Positions 34,992 to 45,571 are shown, numbered from the stretch's first letter. The stretch is DNA of 64,000 nt from Planctomycetaceae bacterium (GCA_021298315.1 JAJTFC010000003.1:1-64000), one strand, 5' to 3'. The notes: a model not told the origin generated them from the letters alone. Numbers and translations are program-made.

Positions 34992-36470
34992 GTGAGCATT
35001 GAGAATCGACGCGACCGAGGCGAACAAAGCCAAAAACGCCGTAAGGCTTCGAGCACCGATGGAGCATCCTTGATCGGACGCTCGCCCCCCTACGATCTTA
35101 CGGCAGAAAAAGCCGTACTCGGGTGTGTGCTGCTAAACTCCGACTGTCTCAACGAGTTGACACTGCTGCTCAGACCCGATGATTTCTACGACGACGCGCA
35201 TCGGATTTTGTACCAAGCCATGTCAGGCTTGTACGACTCAGGCAAGCGTGTCGATATCGCTCTTCTAGTCAATCAACTGAAATCCACCGATCAATTCGAA
35301 CTCATCGGTGGCGCTCCATATCTAGCCGACTTGGCCCACAGCATTCCGAATGCAGCCCACTCTGTTTACTATGCTGAAATCGTCCAGTCCAAAGCTGTCG
35401 TCAGGCGATTGATCGAGGCGTCGACCAAGATCCTTCAGAACGCTTATGATACGACCATTGAACCCAAGGAATTGCTCGCCAGCGCCGAGCAAGAGATTTT
35501 TCAGATACAAGACAACCGCAGTGCCAACCAAGCTCAAAGTGTATCGGCGATTCTCAAAGAGTCCCTCGAGCGGATCGACTCACGCATGCAGGGCGAACAA
35601 CTCGTCTCGGGGGTTATGACCCACTTTAGGGATTTCGACACCATGACCGGCGGGCTTCACAACGGCGAACTGGTGATCCTGGCAGCTCGCCCGAGTATGG
35701 GGAAAACCGCCTTTGCCATGAACATCGCCGAACAAGTCGCGATGAAGGAACAGGCCCCTACCCTGTTTGTCAGTTTGGAAATGAATTCGATCGAACTTGT
35801 CGACCGACTCTTGTGCTCGATCGCTAGGGTCAACGGTTCACGCATGCGTGTGGGCACGATCACTCACGAAGAACAGCAACGGCTCATCAAGAACGCTGCC
35901 GAGATTTCTGTCGCTCCTTTATTCATCGACGATTCCCCAAGCCGGACCGTTAGCGAAATCGCTGCGGTGGCAAGACGCATATCGAAGATGGAAAACCAAA
36001 AGACCGGAAAGAAACTCGGGTTGATCGTTATCGACTATCTGCAACTGATCGAACCGGATAACTCCAAAGACCAACGCCAAGAACAAGTCGCAAAAATCGC
36101 ACGAAGACTCAAAATGCTCGCCCGCGAACAAAATGTTCCTGTACTTTGTCTCTCTCAGCTAAACCGTCAAGCCGAAGACTCCAAGGACCATCGACCACGA
36201 TTGAGCCACCTTCGTGAATCGGGTGCTATCGAACAGGATGCTGACGTGGTGATGTTTATCCACCGCGAAGAGTACTACCATAAACCAGACAAAGCTGTAG
36301 AGTTTGCTGGACAAGCGCAGGTCATTATTGCTAAACAGCGAAACGGCCCGATCGGCGATGTCGATCTTGTTTGGGAGAAAAACTATACAAGGTTTCTCAA
36401 TAAGGCGGCTGAGTACCACAACGACTTTGCCCCCGGATCCAACGATTTCTCGACTCCCGGCGGATACTAA
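34992..36470 (+). CDS. dnaB: replicative DNA helicase DnaB
   Basis: Hexameric 5'-3' helicase at the replication fork. 492 residues. N-terminal domain PYDLTAEKAVLGCVLLNSDCLNELTLL, then the RecA-like motor with Walker A ARPSMGKTAFAMNIAE near 235, Walker B LIVIDYLQLIEP, and the arginine-finger region LRESGAIEQDADVVMFIHREEYY. No intein or insertion. Start is GTG with GGAG about 10 nt upstream. The following DAHP synthase gene begins 30 nt after the stop and may be co-transcribed. Confidence 0.96.
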   Translation: MSIENRRDRGEQSQKRRKASSTDGASLIGRSPPYDLTAEKAVLGCVLLNSDCLNELTLLLRPDDFYDDAHRILYQAMSGLYDSGKRVDIALLVNQLKSTDQFELIGGAPYLADLAHSIPNAAHSVYYAEIVQSKAVVRRLIEASTKILQNAYDTTIEPKELLASAEQEIFQIQDNRSANQAQSVSAILKESLERIDSRMQGEQLVSGVMTHFRDFDTMTGGLHNGELVILAARPSMGKTAFAMNIAEQVAMKEQAPTLFVSLEMNSIELVDRLLCSIARVNGSRMRVGTITHEEQQRLIKNAAEISVAPLFIDDSPSRTVSEIAAVARRISKMENQKTGKKLGLIVIDYLQLIEPDNSKDQRQEQVAKIARRLKMLAREQNVPVLCLSQLNRQAEDSKDHRPRLSHLRESGAIEQDADVVMFIHREEYYHKPDKAVEFAGQAQVIIAKQRNGPIGDVDLVWEKNYTRFLNKAAEYHNDFAPGSNDFSTPGGY

Positions 36471-36500
36471 AGCTCCCCATTTCCTTTCTTGAACCACCGA

Positions 36501-37859
36501 ATGAACGATACCTGGACTCCCGCTTCATGGAAGCAATTTCCCGCCGCCCAACAACCCAACTACGCTGACCAAGCTGAACTGCAACGAGCCGTTGAGCAGC
36601 TCGAAAAGCTTCCTCCACTTGTGACCAGTTGGGAAATCGATCACTTGAAAGATCAACTCGCAGCGGCACAACTCGGTAAAGCTTGGATGCTCCAAGGCGG
36701 TGACTGTGCGGAATCCTTCCAACAGTGCCAGACCGAACAGATTGCAAGCAAGCTCAAACTCCTGCTGCAAATGAGTTTGGTCATCGTTTTTGCATCTCGC
36801 AAGCAGATCGTTCGGGTCGGAAGAATCGCAGGACAATATGCCAAGCCTCGCTCGAGCGATACCGAAGTCGTCGGCGGTGTGAAACTGCCTTGCTATCGGG
36901 GTGACATCGTCAACGGTTTTGAATTCAACCCTGAATCTAGAAGACCCGATCCGTTGCGGCTCGTACGAGGTTACGAGCGATCTGCGGCCACCTTGAACTT
37001 CATCCGAGCCTTGAGCGAAGGTGGTTTTGCCGATCTACACCATCCAGAGAACTGGAATCTGCTCTTTGTCAATGAAGTCAAGGGAGAGGTGGCCAAGCGG
37101 TACCGCGAGTTGGTCAGTTCTCTGGGCTCTGCACTTCGCTTCATGGAAACCATTCTTGGTGGAGCGACAGTCAACGAACTCAAACGCGTTGACTTCTTCA
37201 CATCGCATGAGGCTCTGCTCTTGCCCTACGAGTCGGCCCTGACGCGCGCAAGCATCCGAGGTGTCGGCTACTACAACATGGGAACCCATATGCCCTGGAT
37301 CGGCGAACGGACCCGATCACTTCAAGGTGCCCACGTTGAATACTTTCGTGGGATCAAAAACCCCATCGGGGTCAAGATCGGCCCAAGCGCCCAGCCCGAC
37401 GAAGTCGTCGACTTAGCCAAGCATCTAAACCCGGACAACGAACCCGGACGACTGACTCTGATCCATCGCATGGGTCGAAATCAAATCGAATCGAAGTTGC
37501 CACCGATTATTGAAGCGGTTCGCAAAGCCCAATGCGGTGTGCTGTGGGTATGCGACCCCATGCACGGAAATACCATAGCGACCCAGCATGGGCGCAAAAC
37601 CCGCCGTTTCGACGACGTGGTCGATGAATTGCGACTCTCGTTTGGAATCCACCATGCCTGTGGCTCAAGCTTGGGAGGAGCTCACCTGGAACTCACAGGA
37701 GACAATGTCACCGAATGCACCGGTGGGTCTCGCAAGCTGACCGAATCGGATCTGGATGTCGCTTACGAAACCCAAGTCGATCCTCGATTAAACTACGAGC
37801 AAGCCCTAGAAATCGCTTTTGAAATCGCCGGTAAACTTCAGGAGTTTCGAGTTCCATAA
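36501..37859 (+). CDS. 3-deoxy-D-arabino-heptulosonate 7-phosphate synthase, class II
   Basis: First step of aromatic amino acid synthesis: phosphoenolpyruvate plus erythrose 4-phosphate. 452 residues, the plant/Mycobacterium-type class II length. Motifs include LQGGDCAESF near 76, KPRSSD, GFEFNPESRRPDP (near FNPES), FFTSHEALLLPYE, GTHMPWIGERTR and CDPMHGNT. The metal-binding Cys, His, Glu and Asp are in these segments. ATG at 36501 is preferred to a TTG at 36489; no Shine-Dalgarno site is seen. Confidence 0.95.
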   Translation: MNDTWTPASWKQFPAAQQPNYADQAELQRAVEQLEKLPPLVTSWEIDHLKDQLAAAQLGKAWMLQGGDCAESFQQCQTEQIASKLKLLLQMSLVIVFASRKQIVRVGRIAGQYAKPRSSDTEVVGGVKLPCYRGDIVNGFEFNPESRRPDPLRLVRGYERSAATLNFIRALSEGGFADLHHPENWNLLFVNEVKGEVAKRYRELVSSLGSALRFMETILGGATVNELKRVDFFTSHEALLLPYESALTRASIRGVGYYNMGTHMPWIGERTRSLQGAHVEYFRGIKNPIGVKIGPSAQPDEVVDLAKHLNPDNEPGRLTLIHRMGRNQIESKLPPIIEAVRKAQCGVLWVCDPMHGNTIATQHGRKTRRFDDVVDELRLSFGIHHACGSSLGGAHLELTGDNVTECTGGSRKLTESDLDVAYETQVDPRLNYEQALEIAFEIAGKLQEFRVP

Positions 37860-37885
37860 TCGCAACTGCCAGGACTCACAGAGCA

Positions 37886-39658
37886 TTACAGCGAGGTCAA
37901 ATACTCGGCGCTTTGGAGCAAGGGGTCTTCGTAGTAAAGCTTGATCGTCCCATCTCGCTTAAGCGTTTCTACCTTCTGAAGCTCCGCCGAGTAGATCTCC
38001 TCGGCAATCGCATCAAGACGCTTGGCCCTCTGAAACCAACCCATCACTAGCATCGCAATGATCAGTACCGGCAGAGTTGATATCCCAAAGGCCGTGAGCA
38101 TCATCGTGGCTTTGGGACTCGGGAACTCAGAAAGGTCTTTCGTCCCTTGGCTCCAAGCATGCATGGTTGCTAGGAAATACTGCCGATAAATAGCGATGAT
38201 CGGTCCGGCCATCAATGCCCAAAAGACCACCGAAGCCACCAATCCCAGCAACTGCAACAACCAACGCCCAATTCGATATTTGCTAAGCGTCTCGTCGAAC
38301 ACTCCGCGAGCATGAACCTGAAGCGCATCGATACCGCTGATGCGAATCCTCAGACCCGAGTCGATCCGGTGCCCTTCGCGATTCGTTCCGCCAATACGAT
38401 CGATCGCCCGATAAAACTCCTGCTGCGCCGGCAATAGTCGATCTTGAATCTGCTTGGTCAAATACTCCTTGATCCCCTCTTGCAACTCCTGATGGGCCTG
38501 ACGCGAAGCGCTCAGGTTTTTTGCCCAAGTTAAAAACGTACCGAAGATCGATGGCAAGCTACCGGTCATCGATAGGATCAATCGATCCCAAGCTCCATGG
38601 GTGAATCCCAAGACACCCAGAAGGGTTCGGTAAGGAAACCAAAAAAGGCCAGTGCCTGATATCAACTCCCCTCGAATGCGATCGCGAATCGCATTGCGAA
38701 GAACATGCTTCGACCCGAGCACCATCTCGATGGCTTGGCTGGGCAATGCATCGGCAGTCGATGCAAGCTGGGTGATGGCCAGTGCGAGCTGCGGAACCTG
38801 GCTGTGAATTGCCTCCGAAACCTTGGAACTGAGCCGATCGCTAGCAGTCCTGAGCCTGAGCGACTTGGTCGCCGATGCTACCTTGAGATCCTCGTGAGCA
38901 AGCCTCGAGGTAAGATCGCTTTGCAACTTGCCCGCGATACCCTGTTCGTCACCCATGGCTTCAAAGTCTCCCACGAGGATCGGTTCCAAGAAACGGGTTC
39001 CTGGGGCACTGGTGCTCAAGGCCGCTGTGTACCACTCGATATCTCGTTGCAAGTTGCCCGCAAGACTTCCGGCGCCTTTGATTTCAGATTGAGGAACACA
39101 CGTAATGATCGGCAAACAAACCGAGCCTTCGGTCAACGCGGCCAGTTGAACATGGATCGCACTACGCAATTGATCTCGGCGAGCAACGAGCAGTTTGATC
39201 GGGGCCAAGCTCATGGCTTCCTTGGCTATCGCCGCAGCACTTGGATCCTCGTCGGTGTATCCTGGTGTATCCAGAACCATGTAAGGGCGATTAAAGTCGA
39301 GCATGCTTTTGGCCGGGCATGCCAAGTAGACTTCACGTGCCGTATCCAAGGCATCCGGGGATGTCGGACCAATCCAATGCAACTTGGTCGTCGCCTCTTT
39401 AGCCAACACACCGCTGGGCAAGAATTGAGAGATGGCCGGATCGAGTACCAACTGCCTTGCGACCCACGTCTTGCCCTGCCCTTTGGCCCCAATGATTCCA
39501 AAACAAGGTAGCGAGACGCCTCGATCGTGCATGATATCGTTGGCAGCTTGGCGAAACTCTTCACACCATCGCGTGATCTGCGATCGAACCGGGTGAGAAC
39601 CCAGAAGTTGCTGCGATGCGACCTCGATTCGCTCAACCATCTGCAAATGATCTTCCAT
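37886..39658 (-). CDS. membrane-associated P-loop GTPase B (dynamin-like superfamily)
   Basis: 590 residues. A P-loop IIGAKGQGKTW lies at about 54-64, a G3 motif VLDTPGYTDED near 130, and strand-5-like IITCVPQ near 183; no clear NKxD is visible. Two strong membrane helices follow near the C-terminus (LLQLLGLVASVVFWALMAG and FGISTLPVLIIAMLVMGW), preceded by an amphipathic stretch around 340-390. The protein starts 2 nt after GTPase A ends, so the two are certainly co-expressed. Function is unknown; paired bacterial dynamin-like proteins remodel or repair membranes. Confidence 0.65.
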   Translation of the reverse strand: MEDHLQMVERIEVASQQLLGSHPVRSQITRWCEEFRQAANDIMHDRGVSLPCFGIIGAKGQGKTWVARQLVLDPAISQFLPSGVLAKEATTKLHWIGPTSPDALDTAREVYLACPAKSMLDFNRPYMVLDTPGYTDEDPSAAAIAKEAMSLAPIKLLVARRDQLRSAIHVQLAALTEGSVCLPIITCVPQSEIKGAGSLAGNLQRDIEWYTAALSTSAPGTRFLEPILVGDFEAMGDEQGIAGKLQSDLTSRLAHEDLKVASATKSLRLRTASDRLSSKVSEAIHSQVPQLALAITQLASTADALPSQAIEMVLGSKHVLRNAIRDRIRGELISGTGLFWFPYRTLLGVLGFTHGAWDRLILSMTGSLPSIFGTFLTWAKNLSASRQAHQELQEGIKEYLTKQIQDRLLPAQQEFYRAIDRIGGTNREGHRIDSGLRIRISGIDALQVHARGVFDETLSKYRIGRWLLQLLGLVASVVFWALMAGPIIAIYRQYFLATMHAWSQGTKDLSEFPSPKATMMLTAFGISTLPVLIIAMLVMGWFQRAKRLDAIAEEIYSAELQKVETLKRDGTIKLYYEDPLLQSAEYLTSL

Positions 39659-39660
39659 GG

Positions 39661-42042
39661 CTATTGATTATCCCCTTGATTGACTTGCTGGTTGCTTTGC
39701 GTGTCGGTTTGGTGCAAGCGATCCAGCGATCTTTCTAAAGAATCCCATATTGGCACCTGCGTCTGGCGCTGGGCAGAAGGGACTCCATGCACACATCGAA
39801 AACTCTGCATGTTAGCTGCTATGGAACTTGGGGCAAGCTTCCGAGGAATTGCACCGAGCATGACTTGTGTTGGATCTTCGAGAGCTTTGCGCTGCAACCC
39901 TAGTTCATCGGTCAGCACTGCGACCAAATCCGATAGCTGTTGCCAAGCCGATTCGCTTTCGGCCATTTGGGGCATCCCATCGCCACTTGCGAGCATCAAC
40001 CCAAATCCAGCGGCACCTGCAAAGAGCAATTCCTTGAGCGATGCAAAGACCAGGACCGATGAACCGCCGAAGTCCAACGGGATCATGATCACGGCCAAAA
40101 GGGGTGCGAACAGGATCCCCGCAGGTGCCACTCCGCTTAGGATTCGCTTGCCCATAGGCATCTGTTCCCAAAGCCGTTTGGTCAATTCATCGACTTGCTG
40201 TGGATCCAACTGCGTGGAACTCTCTGCTTGAAAACGCTCGATAGCTCTTTGGCATGCATCACGGATCTTTTGGCGATCATCCCCTGGCCGATCAAGATCG
40301 AGGATCCCTTCGCGGTCACGGCGAGCCAAAGCATCCAAAAGTACATCGGCGGTGACTACTTTACCGCTTTCACCTCGCTGCAATCGGGATCGAGCCCACT
40401 GGCCCACCGCGTTGCCTCGATCGAGCATCCACGAGGGCATCTTCATCCATGAAGTTGCATATCCAACGGAATCCTTGCTTGCCTGTGCGAGTTTTTGCAT
40501 CCAGCGGCCAGGTTTGGCCCACCAGGGTGCGGTCCGTTCAAGAGACTGTGCGATCTGCTGAACGACTTGCCTGGATACCTGCAATCGAATCTTTGGATTC
40601 GATGCATTGGAGGACGGATCGAGCGAAAAGTCCAAGCAAGCTTGAGCTATCACATGATGCACCATAGACAATCTGCGATTGCTCTCAGCAATCCATGCGC
40701 GAGCCGCCTGAAGGCCTCGGCTCAAGGAGATCTTGAGTGTCGTCAAACTCGATTCGATCGCATCGGCCAAAAGAGCGTTTCCTTGAATCTGCTCTCCTAG
40801 GCGCAGCATCCATGCAGAATCATCGATAGGCTCGGGCGGCTGGGGAATCGGCGAGCGATCGATCCGATAGAAAGAAGGCAACAGAGTATCCTTGCGATCT
40901 TGCAGTACTTTGGGCAAACACCGAAGTTTCTCACGCCGCTCGGGGCCTTCGAAATGATACGCCATATAAATACGACTCGGTGTCGAGAAGCCATACAAAG
41001 TGCTCATCTCCTGAGCGATCTGTGTCGAGTCGTATTTTCGCGGAACACGATTTACCGCGAGAATCCTTTGCACATGCGGCATTTTCGATTCAAGCATCTT
41101 GAGCAAGCGACTGACCGTCTGATCGTGCATGGCGTTGGCAGGTAGCACGACGATGTACGCACTGCAGATAGTCGAAGAGCGTTCGAGCACTGAGAACCGA
41201 GCCTCTGCGGCGGCCATCGACAGTTCGTCTAGACGCGTCAGTCGCTGGCTTGTCGAGGCGTTTTGCGCAACGGACATCAAACCGGTCTGCACATCCGGGC
41301 AATCCATAAGTGCCACACCGAGTCGATCAAGCTGTGGGTCGGTCGCAACCAAGGGAATCTCCAAGGAGCTTCGCCGAAGCGACTTGCCATCGGCGTCGAC
41401 CAAATCTCGCATGGAAAGATCATTGTATTGCATCGCGGCCTGCTGTGGATCGCTCGATAGTTCCTCAGGCACAGAGCCAAAGACTTGAGTCAAACGGTTC
41501 GAAATAAACTCCCAAATGATCGAGTTGCTCTTCCAGGATTCTGGTAACCATAGCACGAAGCGATGCGTCCCTTCGGTGTTCGCAGAACCGATCAAGACCC
41601 GACGCACATCGGCATGTTTCGGTTGCGAAAGAAACGTCGCGACCAACGAACTCTTCCCTGCATTGAGCATCCCTAAAACCGCAACGATCGGACAAACAGG
41701 GGACTCGATCATCGTTCGGGCTAGGGAAATCCCTTGGGCGATCGACGTGGCAAGCGAGTTTTCAGGAGAAACTCCAGTAACCTCATCGCGTTGGAGCAAA
41801 AGGGATCTCAAACTCGATCCATCACTCATAGCCTGGACGAGAAAATCCGATTCAATTTTGGCAAGTTGGTCGCGTAGGCTTTGGGACACAGTGGTTATTT
41901 GCAAAGTCGATTTAGCGGTTTGTAGAGCTTGAGCGTTGACATCCTCGTGCCGATGACCATAGTACTCCGAGGATTCGAAGGGAGTTTGAATGGAGTTCGT
42001 CGGACACCATTTTTTCTTAGGAGCAAAAGTTTGTCGAAGCAT
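39661..42042 (-). CDS. membrane-associated P-loop GTPase A (dynamin-like superfamily)
   Basis: 793 residues. P-loop GMLNAGKSS at 124-132, G3-type MDCPDVQTG near 250, and a VNRVPRKYD segment near 335 where NKxD is expected. A membrane-inserting hairpin ILFAPLLAVIMIPLDFGGSS and onward lies at about 675-715. The first ~45 residues look unlike the family, and other in-frame starts (TTG, GTG) exist around codons 47-52; ATG at 42042 has no ribosome site and overlaps the divergent anchored-protein gene by 12 nt, so the true start may be further in. Partner of GTPase B (2-nt gap). Confidence 0.7.
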   Translation of the reverse strand: MLRQTFAPKKKWCPTNSIQTPFESSEYYGHRHEDVNAQALQTAKSTLQITTVSQSLRDQLAKIESDFLVQAMSDGSSLRSLLLQRDEVTGVSPENSLATSIAQGISLARTMIESPVCPIVAVLGMLNAGKSSLVATFLSQPKHADVRRVLIGSANTEGTHRFVLWLPESWKSNSIIWEFISNRLTQVFGSVPEELSSDPQQAAMQYNDLSMRDLVDADGKSLRRSSLEIPLVATDPQLDRLGVALMDCPDVQTGLMSVAQNASTSQRLTRLDELSMAAAEARFSVLERSSTICSAYIVVLPANAMHDQTVSRLLKMLESKMPHVQRILAVNRVPRKYDSTQIAQEMSTLYGFSTPSRIYMAYHFEGPERREKLRCLPKVLQDRKDTLLPSFYRIDRSPIPQPPEPIDDSAWMLRLGEQIQGNALLADAIESSLTTLKISLSRGLQAARAWIAESNRRLSMVHHVIAQACLDFSLDPSSNASNPKIRLQVSRQVVQQIAQSLERTAPWWAKPGRWMQKLAQASKDSVGYATSWMKMPSWMLDRGNAVGQWARSRLQRGESGKVVTADVLLDALARRDREGILDLDRPGDDRQKIRDACQRAIERFQAESSTQLDPQQVDELTKRLWEQMPMGKRILSGVAPAGILFAPLLAVIMIPLDFGGSSVLVFASLKELLFAGAAGFGLMLASGDGMPQMAESESAWQQLSDLVAVLTDELGLQRKALEDPTQVMLGAIPRKLAPSSIAANMQSFRCVHGVPSAQRQTQVPIWDSLERSLDRLHQTDTQSNQQVNQGDNQ

Positions 42043-42567
42043 CCGGGGATTCGTCTGAGTCGATTCACACTGACGCTCCTGATTCTTGGGGCAATCCTGA
42101 TTCCCGTCGGATCGGGCTTGGGCTTGTTTTTCCTTTTCAAACCCATTCCCGAACCGCGACTTACGGCACGCGTGCGACTCGATGGGATGTGGGTTGAAGA
42201 CAAAAAAAATCCAGGGCAGAAAAAACTCGTACCCGCCATCAGCATATGGAATCCTACGTCGGAATCCTGGGGACAGTTAACCGTCGGGCTCAATAAATCG
42301 GGCCGTAACAACCAATTTTACGCATCCGAGCCCTTTGGCATACCGGCCGGAAAAACCGTTTCGATTCCTCTATTTGCTTTCGTCGCTAGAAACGGTAGCG
42401 TCACGTTCCCCTCGGGAAATCGCAATGTCCGCGAAGTGACTATTTTTGCCAAGCTACCTAGCAATGCTCGGGGAGTGGCCGAGTTCATTCTGCCGGAGAT
42501 ACCCACAGTACCAAAATCCGATGAGGATCCGGATTCTTTGTGGATCGAACCACTAGCGGGAAACTAA
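42031..42567 (+). CDS. small membrane-anchored protein, function unknown
   Basis: 178 residues. Start TTG at 42031 is chosen because AGGAG lies 7 nt before it. A short basic N-terminus is followed by one membrane helix (FTLTLLILGAILIPVGSGLGLFFLF); the rest is a predicted beta-rich extracytoplasmic domain (LTARVRLDGMWVEDKK, LVPAISIWNPTSESW, TVSIPLFAFVARNGSVTFPSG). No family is recognised. It is divergent from the GTPase pair and overlaps the 3' end of the CorC-like gene by 15 nt. Confidence 0.65.
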   Translation: MSKHPGIRLSRFTLTLLILGAILIPVGSGLGLFFLFKPIPEPRLTARVRLDGMWVEDKKNPGQKKLVPAISIWNPTSESWGQLTVGLNKSGRNNQFYASEPFGIPAGKTVSIPLFAFVARNGSVTFPSGNRNVREVTIFAKLPSNARGVAEFILPEIPTVPKSDEDPDSLWIEPLAGN

Positions 42568-43857
42568 CGCTTCCAACACTCTTTGTCGGCGAACCTTTCG
42601 AACCAGGATTCGAATCCCTTGGCAATCGAGCAGATCTCCACCGATGGGCAGATGCCCCAGGCGATCCGAAACCCATGCATTGAGATTAGGAAACACATCG
42701 GCTTGATCGAGCTCCAGGCCGGTGAGCTCTTTAAGCCTTGCTAGCGAGATCCCACCTCCGACAAGCCAACCTTGGCCAGACTTCACTGCATGGATCGGAA
42801 GCATGTCGTATTCGTCCTGGATGTCTCCCAACAACTCTTCGACGATATCTTCGAGGGTGATCATCCCAGTGATCGTTCCAGCAGAGTCGCTCACGAGTGC
42901 TATGTGGGTGTGTTCCCTGAGGAGTCTTTCCAGAGCAGCAGAGATCTGAAGCGATTGATTGAGTTTGGGAATCGAACGCAAGATCCCTGCGATTGTCGGC
43001 TCACTGGGATTGATCCTCATGACCGAAACGATGTCTTTGAAGGTCACATAACCGACGATCGTCTGTGGATCGCTCTTGACCTTTGCCACTGGAAACCGCG
43101 TGTGCATATCCATATGGGCTGCGATCAAGCATTCGCTCAGGGTACTATCCAGAGGTAGAACGTGGATTTGGGAAGCTGGAAGCGAGATCTCTTGGAGCGT
43201 ACGACTCGCTAGCCTCGCTGCGCCAAGGATGATGTTCTCTTCCCGAGAGCCAATCAGACTCGATGTGCGAGCCAAACTTGCGATGGCTCTAAGTTCCTGC
43301 AGTTCGATCGCCTCGGTCTTGGACTCCTGGGTGGACCATGGGCTCCAAAGCCGTTCGGTAAAGTTCATCAAACCCGACGCACTGGCTTCCAGCAGCCATA
43401 CCACAGGCCAAGCGAGAATCGCAAACCCTCGCACCCATGGTGAGAGGGTCAAGCAGACCCACTCTTTGTTTCGAAGAGCAAAAAGTTTTGGTACCAATTC
43501 ACCTACGACAATCGTCGCGATCGTAAGGGGGGCCACAAAAAGGGCGATGGCCATGACATCGGCCATCCGTTCGCTCCATCCAAATTCTTGCAGGATCGGA
43601 GACAAAGACTCGGATGCCTTAGCACCGCTGGTAGCGCCTGCGGTAAGCCCCACGATGGTGATCCCAAGCTGGACCACAGCGAGGCTTTTTTCGATACGCT
43701 CCTTCATGATAACCGCCGAGTGCGCACCGAAGCGACCTTGATCCATCAAAGCCTGCAATCGAGCTTTAGTGACACTTGCCAATGCGATTTCATAAGCCGC
43801 GAAAAGTGCGTTGACCAGCACCATCAAGCCAACGACGATCCATTCAAGTCCGGCCAC
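42553..43857 (-). CDS. CNNM/CorC-type (DUF21-CBS-CorC_HlyC) membrane protein
   Basis: 434 residues. An N-terminal DUF21 domain with about three to four helices (VVGLMVLVNALFAAYEIAL, VVQLGITIVGLTAGATSG) is followed by paired CBS domains (HVLPLDSTLSECLIAA, TGMITLEDIVEELLGDI) and a CorC_HlyC domain (LVGGGISLARLKELTG). The family is linked to magnesium or cobalt efflux. Start is GTG. It follows ilvD by 24 nt in the same direction. Confidence 0.92.
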   Translation of the reverse strand: MAGLEWIVVGLMVLVNALFAAYEIALASVTKARLQALMDQGRFGAHSAVIMKERIEKSLAVVQLGITIVGLTAGATSGAKASESLSPILQEFGWSERMADVMAIALFVAPLTIATIVVGELVPKLFALRNKEWVCLTLSPWVRGFAILAWPVVWLLEASASGLMNFTERLWSPWSTQESKTEAIELQELRAIASLARTSSLIGSREENIILGAARLASRTLQEISLPASQIHVLPLDSTLSECLIAAHMDMHTRFPVAKVKSDPQTIVGYVTFKDIVSVMRINPSEPTIAGILRSIPKLNQSLQISAALERLLREHTHIALVSDSAGTITGMITLEDIVEELLGDIQDEYDMLPIHAVKSGQGWLVGGGISLARLKELTGLELDQADVFPNLNAWVSDRLGHLPIGGDLLDCQGIRILVRKVRRQRVLEALVSR

Positions 43858-43881
43858 GTTTCGACTGACTCCTGGGGTGAG

Positions 43882-45561
43882 TTATTCGTCAGTCACGCAG
43901 CCTTCGCTAGCGCTTTTGACGTTCTTAATATACTTGTAGAGAGTCCCTCGCGTGGCTTTCAGGGCCGGTGCAACCCACTTTTCACGCCGTTTGGAAAGCT
44001 CAGCATCGCTCAGAGCCACATCGAGCCGATTGTTTTGTGCATCGATCGTGATGTGATCGTCATCTTGCACCAAACCTAACGGACCACCCACTTGAGCCTC
44101 TGGGGTAATGTGCCCGACGATAAATCCGTGCGAGCCTCCCGAGAATCGTCCATCGGTAAGCAGTGCGACATCCGAGCCCAAGCCAGCACCCATGATGGCT
44201 GAGGTCGGGGTGAGCATCTCAGGCATCCCTGGCCCACCCTTTGGCCCCTCGTATCGGATGATGATGACATCCCCCTTGCGAATCTTCTTCTGCTCGAGGG
44301 CTTCGAGCATCTGCTCTTCGGAGTCGAAACAACGAGCAGGTCCCGAGAAGACCAACCCCTCTTTGCCGGTGATCTTGGCCACAGCACCTTCGGGCGCGAG
44401 ATTCCCGAAAAGGATTTGAATGTGACCCGTCGGCTTGATCGGTTCTTTGACGCTGCGAACGATCGACTGGCCTTCCTTGAGTCCCGGCAGGGAAGCTAGG
44501 TTCTCTGCCAAAGTCTTGCCCGTTACTGTCAAACAGTCACCCGTGAGCAATCCTTCGGCCAGTAGGTATTTCATGACCCCCGGAGTTCCACCGATCGAAT
44601 GGAGATCTTCCTGTACGAATTTGCCAGAAGGCTTTAAATCGGCCAGATAAGGAACTCGGTTGCTGGTTTCTTGGAAATCATGCAAGCTCAGTGGAACGTT
44701 GACACTTCGGGCCATAGCCAGCAAGTGCAAAACGGCATTGGTAGATCCCCCCAAAGCCACGACGATCGTCATCGCGTTTTCGAAGGCTTCGCGAGTCATG
44801 ATGTCGCGTGGTTTAATGTCCTTTTCAAGTAGATTTCGGATCGCCACTGCTGCACGGTCGCATTCGTCTTTCTTGGCCGGATCCTCCGCTGGGATCGAGG
44901 CTGAATAAGGCAGTGCCATTCCGAGGGCCTCGATCGCCGAGGCCATGGTATTGGCCGTGTACATGCCACCACAAGCACCTGCTCCCGGACAGGAATTGCG
45001 CACGATGTTTTCTCGGGTTTGATCATCGATTTGACCGGCGATGTACTGCCCATAGCACTGGAACGCCGAGACGATATCCAGCGAGTGACCATTCCATTTG
45101 CCAGCTCGAATCGTTCCCCCGTAGATCATCAGCGCCGGACGGTTGAGTCTGCCCATAGCAATCAAACAACCAGGCATGTTTTTGTCGCAACCAGGGATGG
45201 CGATCAGCCCGTCATACCACTGCCCCCCCATGATCGTCTCGATCGAGTCGGCAATCAGATCGCGAGACTGCAAAGAGAATGACATACCGTCGGTTCCCAT
45301 GCTGATACCGTCACTGACCCCAACGGTATTGAATCGCATCCCGACAAGCCCTTGAGCTTGGACCGAGTTCTTCGCGAGCAAACCCAAATCCAACAAGTGC
45401 ATATTGCAAGGGTTGCCTTCGAACCAAACACTTGCGATGCCAACTTGGGCTTTGTTCATGTCCTCAGGCTTAAGACCCGTCGCATAGAGCATCGCTTGGG
45501 AGGCCCCTTGGCTCTTGGGCTGGGTGATACGCGACGAGTATTTGTTGATCGATGCAGTCAT
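43882..45561 (-). CDS. ilvD: dihydroxy-acid dehydratase
   Basis: Fe-S enzyme of valine, leucine and isoleucine synthesis that dehydrates 2,3-dihydroxy-3-methylbutanoate and its homologue. 559 residues. Cluster ligands are in [20 protein letters not shown] and [12 protein letters not shown]; the C-terminal swivelling domain has [12 protein letters not shown]. It is preceded by a 7-bp tandem repeat in the probable leader and followed by the CorC-like gene. Other branched-chain genes are absent from the window. Confidence 0.96.
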   Translation of the reverse strand: MTASINKYSSRITQPKSQGASQAMLYATGLKPEDMNKAQVGIASVWFEGNPCNMHLLDLGLLAKNSVQAQGLVGMRFNTVGVSDGISMGTDGMSFSLQSRDLIADSIETIMGGQWYDGLIAIPGCDKNMPGCLIAMGRLNRPALMIYGGTIRAGKWNGHSLDIVSAFQCYGQYIAGQIDDQTRENIVRNSCPGAGACGGMYTANTMASAIEALGMALPYSASIPAEDPAKKDECDRAAVAIRNLLEKDIKPRDIMTREAFENAMTIVVALGGSTNAVLHLLAMARSVNVPLSLHDFQETSNRVPYLADLKPSGKFVQEDLHSIGGTPGVMKYLLAEGLLTGDCLTVTGKTLAENLASLPGLKEGQSIVRSVKEPIKPTGHIQILFGNLAPEGAVAKITGKEGLVFSGPARCFDSEEQMLEALEQKKIRKGDVIIIRYEGPKGGPGMPEMLTPTSAIMGAGLGSDVALLTDGRFSGGSHGFIVGHITPEAQVGGPLGLVQDDDHITIDAQNNRLDVALSDAELSKRREKWVAPALKATRGTLYKYIKNVKSASEGCVTDE

Positions 45562-45571
45562 ACAATTGAGA

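Noticed and set aside
42602-42614. GGATTCGAATCCC resembling a tRNA T-arm
   Set aside because: It lies in the corC coding sequence; no acceptor, D or anticodon arm can be formed around it.
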